Origin: Chenopodium formosanum
Lineage: Eukaryota; Streptophyta; Magnoliopsida; Caryophyllales; Amaranthaceae
DNA: 64,000 nucleotides
NCBI GenBank assembly: GCA_024500155.1
Contig: CM044868.1
Coordinates: forward strand, 37,735,665 to 37,799,664
Reading direction: 5' to 3'
Of the stretch, positions 50,201-63,842 are shown piece by piece. The notes beneath the pieces are model-generated. The model ran no database searches, was not told the origin of the DNA, and worked only from the letters and a program-made list of their open reading frames with translations. The translations under genes and the position numbers were made by a program. Positions within the stretch are counted from its first letter, which is position 1; every line of letters starts with the position of its first letter.

Positions 50201-53200
50201 AACAAAGCTTTTAAAATTAAATAAAAGTCAAACACATTCAAACAAATCTTTTTAGATCGAAATACTGTGAAACACATTCGAACAAAGCTTTTTGAATCAA
50301 AATAAAGTCAAACACATTCAAACATAGATTTTTAAATCAAATGAAAGTCAAACACATTCAAACAAAGCCTTTTAAATCAGATGAAAGTCAAACACATTCA
50401 AACAATGCTTTTTGAATTAAATAAAAATCAAACACATTCAAATAAAGCTTTTTGAATCAAATGAAAGTCAAACACATTCAATTAAATCTTTTTGAATCAA
50501 TTGAAAGTCAAACATATTTAAACAAATCTTTTTAGATAGAAATACAGTAAAAAATTTTCAAACAAAGCTTTTTAAATCAAATAAAAGTCAAACACATTCA
50601 AACAATGCTTTTTGAATCAAATAAAATTCAAACACATTCAAACAAATACTTTTGGATCGAAATACTGTCAAACACATTCAAACAAAGCTTTTTGAATCAA
50701 ATAAAAGTGAAACACATTCAAACAAACCTTTTTGAATCAAATAAAAGTCAAACATATTCAAATGAATCTTTTTAAATCAAATGAAACTCAAACACTTTCA
50801 AACATAGGTTTTTGAGTCAAATGATAGTCAAACACATTCAAACAAAGTTTTTTGAATCAAATGAAAGTTAAACACATTCAAATAAATCTTTTTAAATCGA
50901 AATAAACTCAAACACATTAAAACTAACTTTTTTGAAACAAATGAAAGTCAAACACATTCAAACAAAGCTTTTTGAGTGAAATGAAAGTTAAACACATTTA
51001 AACAAATCTTTTTGGATCAAAATACAGTCAAACACATTTAAACAAAGCTTTATGAATCAAAAGAAAGTCAAACACATTCAAACAATTCTTTTCGAATCGA
51101 AAAAAGTAAAAACACATTCAAACAAAAATTTTTGAATCAATAGAAAGTCAAACACAATCAAACAAAGATTTTTGAAAAAAAATGAAAGTCAAACACATTC
51201 AAACAAATCTTTTAAAATCATATGAAAGTCAAACACATGCAAACATAACTTTTAGAATCAAATGAAAGTCAAACACATTCAAACAAAGCTTTTTGAATCA
51301 ATTGAAAGTCAAACACATTCAAACAAACATTTTTTGATCGAAATAAAGTCAAACACATTCAAACAAAGCTTTTTGAATCAAATAAAAGTCAAACACATTT
51401 AAACAAATCTTTTTAGATTGAAATATAGTCAAACACATTCGAACAAAGCTTTTTGAATCAAAATAAAGTCAAACACATTCAAACATAGCTTTTTGAATCA
51501 AATGAAAGTCCAACACATTCAAACAAAGCTGTTTGAATCAGATGAAAGTCAAACACTTTCAAACAAATCATTTTAGATTGAAATAAGGTCAAACACATTT
51601 AAACAAAGATTTTTGAATCAATAGAAAGTCAAACACAGTCAAGCAAATCTTTTTGGACCGAAATATAGTCAAACACATTCAAACAAAGTTTTTTGATTTA
51701 AAAGAAAGTCAAACAAATTCAAACGAAGGTTTTTGAATCAAAAGAAAATCAAACACATTCTAACAAACCTTTTTTAATTAAATGAAAGTCAAACACATCA
51801 AACAAATCCTTTTGAATGAATTGAAAGTTAAACACATTCAAACAAATCTTTTTGGATCGAATACAGTCAAACACATTTAAATAAAGGTTTATGAATCAAA
51901 AGAAAGTCAAACAAATTCAAACAATTCTTTTTGAATCGACAACAGTAAAAACACATTCAAACAAAGCTTTTAGAATCAAATGAAAGTCAAACACATTCAA
52001 ACAAAGCTTTTGTAATCAAATGAAAGTCAAACACATTCAAACAAACCTTTTCAGATTGAAATACAGTCAAACACATTCAAACAAAGGTTTATGAATCAAA
52101 AGAAAGTTCAACACATTCTAACAATTCTTTTTTGAATCGAAAAAAAATATAACACATTTGAACAAAGTTTTTTTAATCAAAAGAAAGTCAAAGACATTGA
52201 AACAAAGGTTTTTGAATCAAATAAAAGTCAAACACATTCAAAAAAATATTTTTAAATCATATGAAAGTCAAACACATTCACACAAAGCTTTTTCAATCAA
52301 ATGAAAGTTAAACACATTTAAACAAAGCTTTTTGAATCAAATGAAAGTCAAACACATTCAAACTAATCTTTTTGGATTGAAATACAGTCAAACACATTCA
52401 AAAAAGCTTAATGAATCAAAAGAAAGTCAAACACATTCAAACAAATGCTTAATGAATCAAAAGAAAGTCAAACACATTGAAACAAAGCATTTTTTATCAA
52501 TTGAAAGTCAAATACATTCAAACAAATCTTTTTAAATTAAATGAAAGTCAAACACATTTAAACATAGCATTTTAAATCAAATGAAAGTCAAACACATTCA
52601 AACAATGTTTTTTGAATTAATTAAAAGTCAAACACATTCAAATAAAGCTTTTTGAATCAAAAGAAAGTCAAACACACTCAAACAAAGCTTTTTGAATCAA
52701 ATGAAAGTCAAACACATACAAACAAATCTTTTTAGATTGAAATACAGTCAAACACATTCAAACAAAGATTGATGAATCAAAAGAAAGTCAAACACATTCT
52801 AACAATTCTGTTTAAATAAAAAAAAAAGTAAAACACCATCAAACAAAAAAAAATTTTAAATCAAAAGAAAGTCAAACTAATTTAAACAAAGCTTAATGAA
52901 TCAAATGAAAGTAGAACACATTCAAAGAAATACTTTTAAATCATATTGAAGTCAATCACATGCAAACAATGTTTTTTGAATCTAATGAAAGTTAAACACA
53001 TTCAAACAATTCTTTTTTAGTCGAAAAAAAGTAAAACACATTCAAACAAAGCTTTTTGAATCAAAAGAAAGTCAAACACATTCATACAAAGCTTTTTTTA
53101 ATCTAATTAAAGTAAAACACATTCAAACATAGCTTTTTGAATCAAACGAAAGTCAAACACATTCAAACAAAGCTTTTTAAATAAAATGAAAGTCAAACCC

Positions 53201-54669
53201 ATTTAAACAAATCTTTTTAGATCGAAATACAGTCAAACACATTAAACAAAGCTTTTTGATTCTAAAGAAAGTCAAACATATTCAAACATAGCTTTCTGAA
53301 TCAAATGAAAGTCAAAAACATTCAAACAAAGCCTTTTGAATCAAATGAAATTCAAACACATTTAAACAAATCTTTTTAGATCGAAATACAGTAAAAAAAT
53401 TTCAAAAAAGCTTTTTGAATCAAATAAATGTCAAACACATTCTAACAAATCTTTTTGGATCGAAATACAGTCAAACACATTCAAACAAAGCTTTTTGATT
53501 CAAAAGAAAGTCAAACACATTCAAACAAAGGTTTTTGAATCAAAATAAAGTCAAACACATTCAAATAAAGCTTTTTGAACCAAATAAAAGTCAAACACAT
53601 TCAAACAAATCGTTTTAGATCGAAATACAGTCAAAAAAATTAAAATAAAGCTTTTTGAATCAAAATAAAGTCAAACACATTCAAACATAGCTTTTTGAAT
53701 CAAATAAAAGCCAAACACATTCAAACAAAGCTTTTTAAATCAGATGAAAGTCAAACACATTCAAACAAATCTTTTTAGATCGAAATAAAGTCAAACACAT
53801 TCAAACAAAGCTTTTTGAATCAAATAAAAGTCAAAAACATTCAAACAAATCTTTTTTGATCGAAATACAGTCAAACACATTCAAACAAAGCTTTTTCATT
53901 CAAAAGAAAGTTAAACACATTTTTAATAAAGAATTTTTGAATCAAAAGAAAGTCAAACACATTCAAACAAAACTTTTTGAATCAAATGAAAATCAAACAC
54001 ATTCAAACAAATATTTTAAAATCAAATGAAAGTCAAACACATTCAAACAAAGCTTTTTGAATCAAATGAAAGTCAAACACATTCAAAAAATTCTTTTATA
54101 ATTAAAATAAAGTCAAACACATTTAAACAAAGCTTTTTGAATCAAATAAAAGTCAAACACATTCAAACAAATCTTTTTAGATAGAAATACAGTAAACAAA
54201 GCTTTTTGAATCAAAAAAAAGTCAAACACATTCAAACTAAGGTTTTTAAATCAAAATAAAGTCAAACACATTCAAATAAAGCTTTTTGAATCAAATAAAA
54301 GTAAAACACATTCAAACAAATCGTTTTAGATCGAAATACAGTCAAACAAATTAAAACAAAGCTTTTTGAATCAAAATAAAGTCAAACACATTCAAACATA
54401 GCTTTTTGAATCAAATAAAAGCCAAACACATTCAAACAAAGCTTTTTGAATAAGATGAAAGTCAAACACATTCAAACAAATCTTTTTAGATCGAAATAAA
54501 GTCAAACACATTCAAACAAAGCTTTTTGAATCAAATAAAACTCAAAAATATTCAAACAAATCTTTTTTGATCGAAATACAGTCAAACACATTCAAACAAA
54601 GCTTTTTTATTCAAAATAAAGTCAAACACATTTTTAATAAAGAATTTTTGAATCAAATGAAAGTTAAAC
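47280..54669. repeat. Satellite family B, unit 4 (7,390 bp)
   Basis: It matches 28966-34161 at offset 18,313-18,314 bp and 38553-40748 at offset 13,921 bp. It thus equals B unit 3 without two of the three 2,196-bp units. It retains the 131 bp missing from unit 1 and lacks the 402-bp extra segment of unit 2. Confidence 0.88.
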
Positions 54670-57600
54670 ACATTCAAACGAAGCTTTTTGTATCAAATGA
54701 AGAGTCAAACACATTCAAACTAATCTTTTTGGATTGAAATACAGTCAAACACATTAAAAAAAGCTTAATGAATCAAAAAAAAGTCAAACACATTCAAACA
54801 AATGCTTAATGAATCAAAACAAAGTCAAACACATTGAAACAAAGCATTTTTAATCAATTGAAAGTCAAATACATTCAAACAAATCTTATTAAATTAAATG
54901 AAAGTCAAACACATTTAAACAAATCTTTTTAGATCGAAATATAGTCAAAATTTTTCAAACAAAGCTTTTTGAATCAAATAAAAGTCAAACACATTCAAAC
55001 AAATCTTTTTGCATCGAAATACAGTCAAACACATTCAAACAAAGATTTTTGATTCAAAAGAAAGTCAAACACATTCAAACAAACATTTTTTAATCAAAAT
55101 AAATTCAAACACATTAAAATAAAGCTTTTTGAATCCAATAAAAGTCAAACACATTCAAACAAATCTTTTTAGATCGAAATACAATCAAACACATTCAAAC
55201 AAAGCTTTTTGAATCAAAATAAAGTCAAACACCTTCAAACATAGCTTTTTAAATAAAAAAAAAAAGCCAAATACATTCAAACAAAGCTTTTTGAATCAGA
55301 TGAAAGTCAAACACATTCAAACAAATCTTTTTGCGAAATACAGTCAAACACATTCAAACAAAGCTTTTGATTCAAAAGAAAGTCAAACACATTCAAACAA
55401 ACGTTTTTGAATCATAAGAAAGTCAAACACATTCAAACAAAGATTTTTGAATCAAAATAAAGTCAAACACGTTCGAACAGAGCTTTTTGAATCAAATGAA
55501 AGTCAAACGCATTCTAACAAAGCTTTTTAAATCGAAAAAAAGTCAAACACATTCAAACAAAGCTTTTTAAATCAATATAAAGTCAAACACATTCAAACAT
55601 AGCTTTTTGAATCAAACGAAAGTCAAACACATTCTAACAAAGGCTTTTGAAATAAATGAAAGTCAAACACATTCAAATAAATCTTTTTTGATCGAAATAA
55701 AGTCAAACACATTTAAACAAAGATTATTGAATCAAATAAAAGTCAAACACATTTAAACAAATCTTTTTAGATCGAAATACAGTCAAACACATTAAACAAA
55801 GCTTTTTGATTCTAAAGAAACTCAAACACATTCAAACATAGCTTTTTGAATCAAATGAAAGTCAAACACATTCAAACAAAGCTTTTTGAATCAATTGAAA
55901 GTCAAACATATTTAAACAAATCTTTTTAGATCGAAATATAGTAAAAAACTTTTCAAACAAAGCTTTTTGAATCAAATAAAAGTCAAACACATTCAAACAA
56001 ATCTTTTTGCATCGAAATACAGTCAAACACATTCAAACAAAGCTTTTTGATTCAAAAGAAAGTCAAACACATTCAAACAAACGTTTTTAAATCAAAATAA
56101 AGTCAAACACATTCAAATAAAGCTTTTTGAATCCAATAAAAGTCAAACACATTAAAACAAATCTTTTTAGATCGAAATACAGTCAAACACATTCAAACAA
56201 AGCTTTTTGATTCAAAAGAAAGTCAAACACATTCAAACAAACCTTTTTGATTCAAAAGAAAGTCAAACACATTCAAACACACGTTTTTGAATCAAAAGAA
56301 AGTTAAACACATTCAAACAAAGATTTTTGAATCAAAATAAAGTCAAACACGTTCGAACAGAGCTTTTTGAATCAAATTAAAGTCAAACGCATTCTAACAA
56401 AGCTTTTTAAATCGAAAGAAAGTCAAACACATTCAAACAAAGCTTTTTGATTCAAAAGAAAGTTAAATACATTCAAACAAACGTTTTTGAATCAAAAGAA
56501 AGTCAAACACATTCAAACAAAGATTTTTGAATCAAAATAAAGTCAAACACGTTCGAATAGAGGTTTTTGAATCAAATGAAAGTCAAACGCATTCTAACAA
56601 AGCTTTTTAAATCGAAAAAAAGTCAAACACATTCAAAGAAAGCTTTTTAAATCAAAATAAAGTCAAACACATTCAAACATAGCTTTTTGAATCAAACGAA
56701 AGTCAAACACATTCTAACAAAGGCTTTTGAAATAAATGAAAGTCAAACACATTCAAATAAATCTTTTTTGATCGAAATAAAGTCAAACACATTTAAACAA
56801 AGATTTTTGAATCAAATTAAAGTCAAACACATTTAAACAAATCTTTTTAGATCGAAATACAATCAAACACATTAAACAAAGCTTTTTGATTCTAAAGAAA
56901 CTCAAATACATTCAAACATAGCTTTTTGAATCAAATGAAAGTCAAACACATTCAAACAAAGCTTTTTGAATCAATTGAAAGTCAAACATATTTAAACAAA
57001 TCTATTTAGATCGAAATATAGTCAAAATTTTTCAAACAAAGCTTTTTGAATCAAATAAAAGTCAAACACATTCAAACAAATCTTTTTGCATCGAAATACA
57101 GTCAAACACATTCAAACAAAGATTTTCGATTCAAAAGAAAGTCAAACACATTCAAACAAACGTTTTTTTAATCAAAATAAAGTCAAACACATTAAAATAA
57201 AGCTTTTTGAATCCAATAAAAGTCAAACACATTTAAACAAATCTTTTTAGATCGAAATACAATCAAACACATTCAAACAAAGCTTTTTGAATCAAAATAA
57301 AGTCAAACACCTTCAAACATAGCTTTTTAAATAAAAAAAAAAAGCCAAATACATTCAAACAAAGCTTTTTGAATCAGATAAAAGTCAAACACATTCAAAC
57401 AAATCTTTTTGCATCGAAATACAGTCAAACACATTCAAACAAAGCTTTTGATTCAAAAGAAAGTCAAACACATTCAAACAAACGTTTTTGAATCAAAAGA
57501 AAGTCAAACAGATTCAAACAAAGATTTTTGAATCAAAATAAAGTCAAACACGTTCAAACAGAGGTTTTTGAATCAAATGAAAGTCAAACGCATTCTAACA

Positions 57601-60600
57601 AAGCTTTTTAAATCGAAAAAAGTCAAACACATTCAAACAAAGCTTTTTAAATCAATATAAAGTCAAACACATTCAAACATAGCTTTTTGAATCAAACGAA
57701 AGTCAAACACATTCTAACAAAGGCTTTTGAAATAAATGAAAGTCAAACACATTCAAATAAATCTTGTTTGATCGAAATAAAGTAAAACACATTTAAACAA
57801 AGATTTTTGAATCAAATAAAAGTCAAACACATTTAAACAAATCTTTTTAGATCGAAATACAGTCAAACACATTAAACAAAGCTTTTTGATTCTAAAGAAA
57901 CTCAAACACATTCAAACATAGCTTTTTGAATCAAATGAAAGCCAAACACATTCAAACAAAGTTTTTTGAATCAATTGAAAGTCAAACATATTTAAACAAA
58001 TCTTTTTAGATCGAAATATAGTCAAAATTTTTCAAACAAAGCTTTTTGAATCAAATAAAAGTCAAACACATTCAAACAAATCTTTTTGCATCGAAATACA
58101 GTCAAACACATTCAAACAAAGCTTTTTGATTCAAAAGAAAGTCAAACACATTCAAACAAACGTTTTTGAATCAAAATAAAGTCAAACACATTCAAATAAA
58201 GCTTTTTGAATCCAATAAAAGTCAAACACATTCAAACAAATCATTTTAGATCGAAATACAGTCAAACACATTCAAACAAAGCTTTTTGAATCAAAATAAA
58301 GTCAAACGCCTTCAAACATAGCTTTTTAAATCATAAAAAAGCCAAATACATTCAAACAAAGCTTTTTGAATCAGATGAAAGTCAAACACATTCAAACAAA
58401 TCTTTTTGCATCGAAATACAGTCAAAAACATTCAAACAAAGCTTTTTGATTCAAAAGAAAGTCAAACACATTCAAACAAACGTTTTTGAATCAAAAGAAA
58501 GTTAAACACATTCAAACAAAGATTTTTGAATCAAAATAAAGTCAAACACGTTCGAACAGAGCTTTTTGAATCAAATGAAAGTCAAACGCATTCTAACAAA
58601 GCTTTTTAAATCGAAAGAAAGTCAAACACATTCAAACAAAGCTTTTTGATTCAAAAGAAAGTTAAACACATTCAAACAAACGTTTTTGAATCAAAAGAAA
58701 GTCAAACACATTCAAACAAAGATTTTTGAATCAAAATAAAGTCAAACACGTTCGAACAGAGGTTTTTAAATCAAATGAAAGTCAAACGCATTCTAACAAA
58801 GCTTTTTAAATCGAAAAAAAGTCAAACACATTCAAACAAAGCTTTTTAAATCAAAATAAAGTCAAACACATTCAAACATAGCTTTTTGAATCAAACGAAA
58901 GTCAAACACATTCTAACAAAGGCTTTTGAAATAAATGAAAGTCAAACACATTCAAATAAATCTTTTTTGATCGAAATAAAGTCAAACACATTTAAACAAA
59001 GATTTTTGAATCAAATAAAAGTCAAACACATTTAAACAAATCTTTTTAGATCGAAATACAATCAAACACATTAAACAAAGCTTTTTGATTCTAAAGAAAC
59101 TCAAACACATTCAAACATAGCTTTTTGAATCAAATGAAAGTCAAACACATTCAAACAAAGCTTTTTGAATCAATTGAAAGTCAAACATATTTAAACAAAT
59201 CTTTTTAGATCGAAATATAGTCAAAATTTTTCAAACAAAGCTTTTTGAATCAAATAAAAGTCAAACACATTCAAACAAATCTTTTTGCATCGAAATACAG
59301 TCAAACACATTCAAACAAAGATTTTTGATTCAAAAGAAAGTCAAACACATTCAAACAAACGTTTTTCAATCAAAATAAAGTCAAACACATTAAAATAAAG
59401 CTTTTTGAATCCAATAAAAGTCAAACACATTCAAACATATCTTTTTAGATCGAAATACAATCAAACACATTCAAACAAAGCTTTTTGAATCAAAATAAAG
59501 TCAAACACCTTCAAACATAGCTTTTTAAATAAAAAAAAAGCCAAATACATTCAAACAAAGCTTTTTGAATCAGATGAAAGTCAAACACATTCAAACAAAT
59601 CTTTTTGCATCAAAATACAGTCAAACACATTCAAACAAAGCTTTTGATTCAAAAGAAAGTCAAACACATTCAAACAAACGTTTTTGAATCAAAAGAAAGT
59701 CAAACAGATTCAAACAAAGATTTTTGAATCAAAATAAAGTCAAACACGTTCGAACAGAGCTTTTTGAATCAAATGAAAGTCAAACGCATTCTAACAAAGC
59801 TTTTTAAATCGAAAAAAAGTCAAACACATTCAAACAAAGCTTTTTAAATCAATATAAAGTCAAACACATTCAAACATAGCTTTTTGAATCAAACGAAAGT
59901 CAAACACATTCTAACAAAGGCTTTTGAAATAAATGAAAGTCAAACACATTCAAATAAATCTTTTTTGATCGAAATAAAGTAAAACACATTTAAACAAAGA
60001 TTTTTGAATCAAATAAAAGTCAAACACATTTAAACAAATCTTTTTAGATCGAAATACAGTCAAACACATTAAACAAAGCTTTTTGATTCTAAAGAAACTC
60101 AAACACATTCAAACATAGCTTTTTGAATCAAATGAAAGTCAAACACATTCAAACAAAGCTTTTTGAATCAAATGAAAGTCAAACATATTTAAACAAATCT
60201 TTTTAGATCGAAATATAGTCAAAATTTTTCAAACAAAGCTTTTTGAATCAAATAAAAGTCAAACACATTCAAACAAATCTTTTTGCATCGAAATACAGTC
60301 AAACACATTCAAACAAAGCTTTTTGATTCAAAAGAAAGTCAAACACATTCAAACAAACGTTTTTGAATCAAAATAAAGTAAAACACATTCAAATAAAGCT
60401 TTTTGAATCCAATAAAAGTCAAACACATTCAAACAAATCATTTTAGATCGAAATACAGTCAAACACATTCAAACAAAGCTTTTTGAATCAAAATAAAGTC
60501 TAACGCCCTCAAACATAGCTTATTAAATCATAAAAAAGCCAAATACATTCAAACAAAGCTTTTTGAATAAGATGAAAGTCAAACACATTCAAACAAATCT

Positions 60601-63146
60601 TTTTGCATCGAAATACAGTCAAAAACATTCAAACAAAGCTTTTTGATTTAAAAGAAAGTCAAACACATTCAAACAAACGTTTTTGAATCAAAAGAAAGTT
60701 AAACACATTCATACAAAGATTTTTGAATCAAAATAAAGTCAAACACGTTCGAACAGAGCTTTTTGAATCAAATGAAAGTCAAACGCATTCTAACAAAGCT
60801 TTTTAAATCGAAAGAAAGTCAAACACATTCAAACAAAGCTTTTTGATTCAAAAGAAAGTTAAACACATTCAAACAAACGTTTTTGAATCAAAAGAAAGTC
60901 AAACACATTCAAACAAAGAATTTTGAATCAAAATAAAGTCAAACACGTTCGAACAGAGGTTTTTGAATCAAATGAAAGTCAAACGCATTCTAACAAAGCT
61001 TTTTAAATCGAAAAAAAGTCAAACACATTCAAAGAAAGCTTTTTAAATCAAAATAAAGTCAAACACATTCAAACATAGCTTTTTGAATCAAACGAAAGTC
61101 AAACACATTCTAACAAAGGCTTTTGAAATAAATGAAAGTCAAACACATTCAAATAAATCTTTTTTGATCGAAATAAAGTCAAACACATTTAAACAAAGAT
61201 TATTGAATCAAATAAAAGTCAAACACATTTAAACAAATCTTTTTAGATCGAAATACAGTCAAACACATTAATCAAAGCTTTTTGATTCTAAAGAAACTCA
61301 AACACATTCAAACATTGCTTTTTGAATCAAATGAAAGTCAAACACATTCAAACAAAGCTTTTTGAATCAATTGAAAGTCAAACATATTTAAACAAATCTT
61401 TTTAGATCGAAATATAGTCAAAATTTTTCAAACAAAGCTGTTTGAATCAAATAAAAGTCAAACACATTCAAACAAATCTTTTTGCATCGAAATACAGTCA
61501 AACACATTCAAACAAAGCTTTTTGATTCAAAAGAAAGTCAAACACATTCAAACAAACGTTTTTGAATCAAAATAAAGTCAAACACATTCAAATAAAGCTT
61601 TTTGAATCCAATAAAAGTAAAACACATTCAAACAAATCTTTTTAGATCGAAATACATTCAAACACATTCAAACAAAGCTTTTTGAATCAAAATAAAGTCA
61701 AACACCTTCAAACATAGCTTTTTAAATCATAAAAAAGCCAAATACATTCAAACAAAGCTTTTTGAATCAGATGAAAGTCAAACACATTCAAACAAATCTT
61801 TTTGCATCGAAATACAGTCAAACACATTCAAACAAAGCTTTTTGATTAAGAAGAAAGTCAAACACATTCAAACAAACGTTTTTGAATCAAAAGAAAGTGA
61901 AACACATTCAAACAAAGATTTTTGAATCAAAATAAAGTCAAACACGTTCGAACAGAGCTTTTTGAATCAAATGAAAGTCAAACGCATTCTAACAAAGCTT
62001 TTTAAATCGAAAAAAAGTCAAACACATTCAAACAAAGCTTTTTAAAACAAAACAAAGTCAAACACATTCAAACATAGCTTTTTGAATCAAACGAAAGTCA
62101 ATCACATTCTAACAAAGGCTTTTGAAATAAATGAAAGTCAAACACATTCAAATAAATCTTTTTTGATTGAAATAAAGTCAAACACATTTAAACAAAGATT
62201 TATGAATCAAATAAAAGTCAAACACATTTAAACAAATCTTTTTAGATCGAAATACAGTCAAACACATTAAACACAGCTTTTTGATTCTAAAGAAAGTCAA
62301 ACGCATTCAAACATAGCTTTTTGAATCAAATGAAAGTCAAACACATTCAAACAAAGCTTTTTGAATCAATTGAAAGTTAAACATATTTAAACAAATCTTT
62401 TTAGATCGAAATACAATAAAAAATTTTCAAGTAAAGCTTTTAAAATCAAATAAAACTCAAACACGTTCAAACAAATCTTTTAGCATCGAAATACAGTCAA
62501 ACACATTCAAACAAAGCTTTTTGATTCAAAAGAAAGTCAAACACATTCAAACAAACGTTTTTGAATCAAAAGAAAGTTAAACACATTCAAACAAAGATTT
62601 TTGAATCAAAATAAAGTCAAACACGTTCGAACAGAGCTTTTTGAATCAAATGAAAGTCAAACGCATTCTAACAAAGCTTTTTAAATCGAAAGAAAGTCAA
62701 ACACATTCAAACAAAGCTTTTTAAATCAAAATAAAGTCAAACACGTTCAAACATAGCTTTTTGAATCAAACGAAAGTCAAAAACATTCTAACAAAGGCTT
62801 TTGAAATAAATGAAAGTTAAACACATTCAAATAAATCTTTTTTGATTGAAATAAAGTTTAACACATTTAAACAAAGATTTTTGAATCAAATAAAAGTCTA
62901 ACACATTTAAACAAATCTTTTTAGATCGAAATACAGTCAAACACATTAAACAAAGCTTTTTGATTCTAAAGAAAGTCAAACACATTCAAACATAGCTTTT
63001 TAAATCAAATGAAAGTCAAACACATTCAAACAAAGCTTTTTGAATCAATTGAAAGTCAAACATATTTAAACAAATCTTTTTAGATCAAAATACAGTCAAA
63101 AATTTTCAAACAAAGCTTTTTGAATCAAATAAAAGTCAAACACATT
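54670..63146. repeat. Satellite family C, copy 2 (extended)
   Basis: The first 4.2 kb match family C copy 1. The array then goes on with further C units: the AAGGCTTTTG landmark is at 55640, 56720, 57720, 58919, 59917, 61116, 62115 and 62794. From 57720 the steps alternate near 1.2 and 1.0 kb, giving a 2,197-2,198-bp composite unit, and the last step is shortened to 679 bp. It is interrupted by the poly(A) insertion. Confidence 0.87.
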
Positions 63147-63159
63147 ACCTGCTGATTAA

Positions 63160-63480
63160 TTTGCTACTGGGTGTTCTGCTATGATGTGCTGAGTACTGTT
63201 GTTTGCTGCACTGCTGGTGTGGTGCTGCTGGTTGATTGAGTTATGCTGTGCTTTGCTGAGTTGCTGTGTTGCTGCAATATGTTGCTATTTGCTGTTGCTG
63301 CTTTGCTTTCTGCTGCAGCTGGTTTGCTTCTGCTGCTGCTGCACTGTCCTGCCTTGCTGCTCTTTGCTGCTGGTGCTGCGTTCTGCTTTTGGTGTTGCTG
63401 TGCCCTGTTTTCTTGTTGCTGCACTGCTTATTATGTTAATGCACTGTTGTTTTGGTGCTGTTTTTGTTGTTGCAGTATGT
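63160..63480. repeat. TGCTG-rich low-complexity stretch
   Basis: Imperfect CTG/TGCTG motifs dominate, interspersed with GTTGTT and CTTTGC. This bias alone produces the Leu/Cys-rich and Gln/Ala-rich open frames on the two strands. Confidence 0.75.
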
Positions 63481-63644
63481 TTTTTTTGTTGCTTTGGTGC
63501 TCGTTTTGTTGTTTATCTTTGTTCTATTGGTTTCTTTAGTCGGTTTGCAGGCATGTCTGCTTCTGGCTGTAGTTTTTGGTGACTTTCGGGTGTTTGGCTT
63601 TGTTGTTTTCTGGTTTTTTGTTGTCTTGTCCTGGTTTCCGGAAG

Positions 63645-63717
63645 CCTTCCTAGAAGGTGGCCGGAAATCTGAGTCCAGTTGTTCTAGGCCCTTCCTAGAA
63701 CCCTTCCTAGAAGGTGG
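63645..63717. repeat. Repeated CCTTCCTAGAAGGTGG motif
   Basis: The 16-base motif is at 63645-63660 and exactly again at 63702-63717, with a partial copy CCCTTCCTAGAACC at 63689-63702. It lies in the 3' part of the insertion. Confidence 0.8.
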
Positions 63718-63824
63718 CTAGGTTTGGGTCTAGAACTGGTCGTGGGGTGACCTGTTGTTTTCAGGTCTTTTGGTGTTCAGGTGGTAGTTATAACTTAGCT
63801 TATGTAAGTTGTAACATCTTTAGT

Positions 63825-63830
63825 AATAAA
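63825..63830 (+). promoter_or_regulatory. Polyadenylation signal AATAAA
   Basis: AATAAA ends 12 bases before the A run, within the normal 10-30 base distance. It shows that the A run is a genuine RNA tail and that the RNA was transcribed in the plus direction. Confidence 0.85.
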
Positions 63831-63841
63831 ATCTTATTTTC

Positions 63842-63842
<1 letters not shown>

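Noticed and set aside
63179..63582. Gln/Ala/Ser-rich (minus) or Leu/Cys-rich (plus) protein in the poly(A) insertion
   Set aside because: Both arise from the same CTG-rich low-complexity DNA. The minus frame is also opposite to the direction shown by the poly(A) tail.
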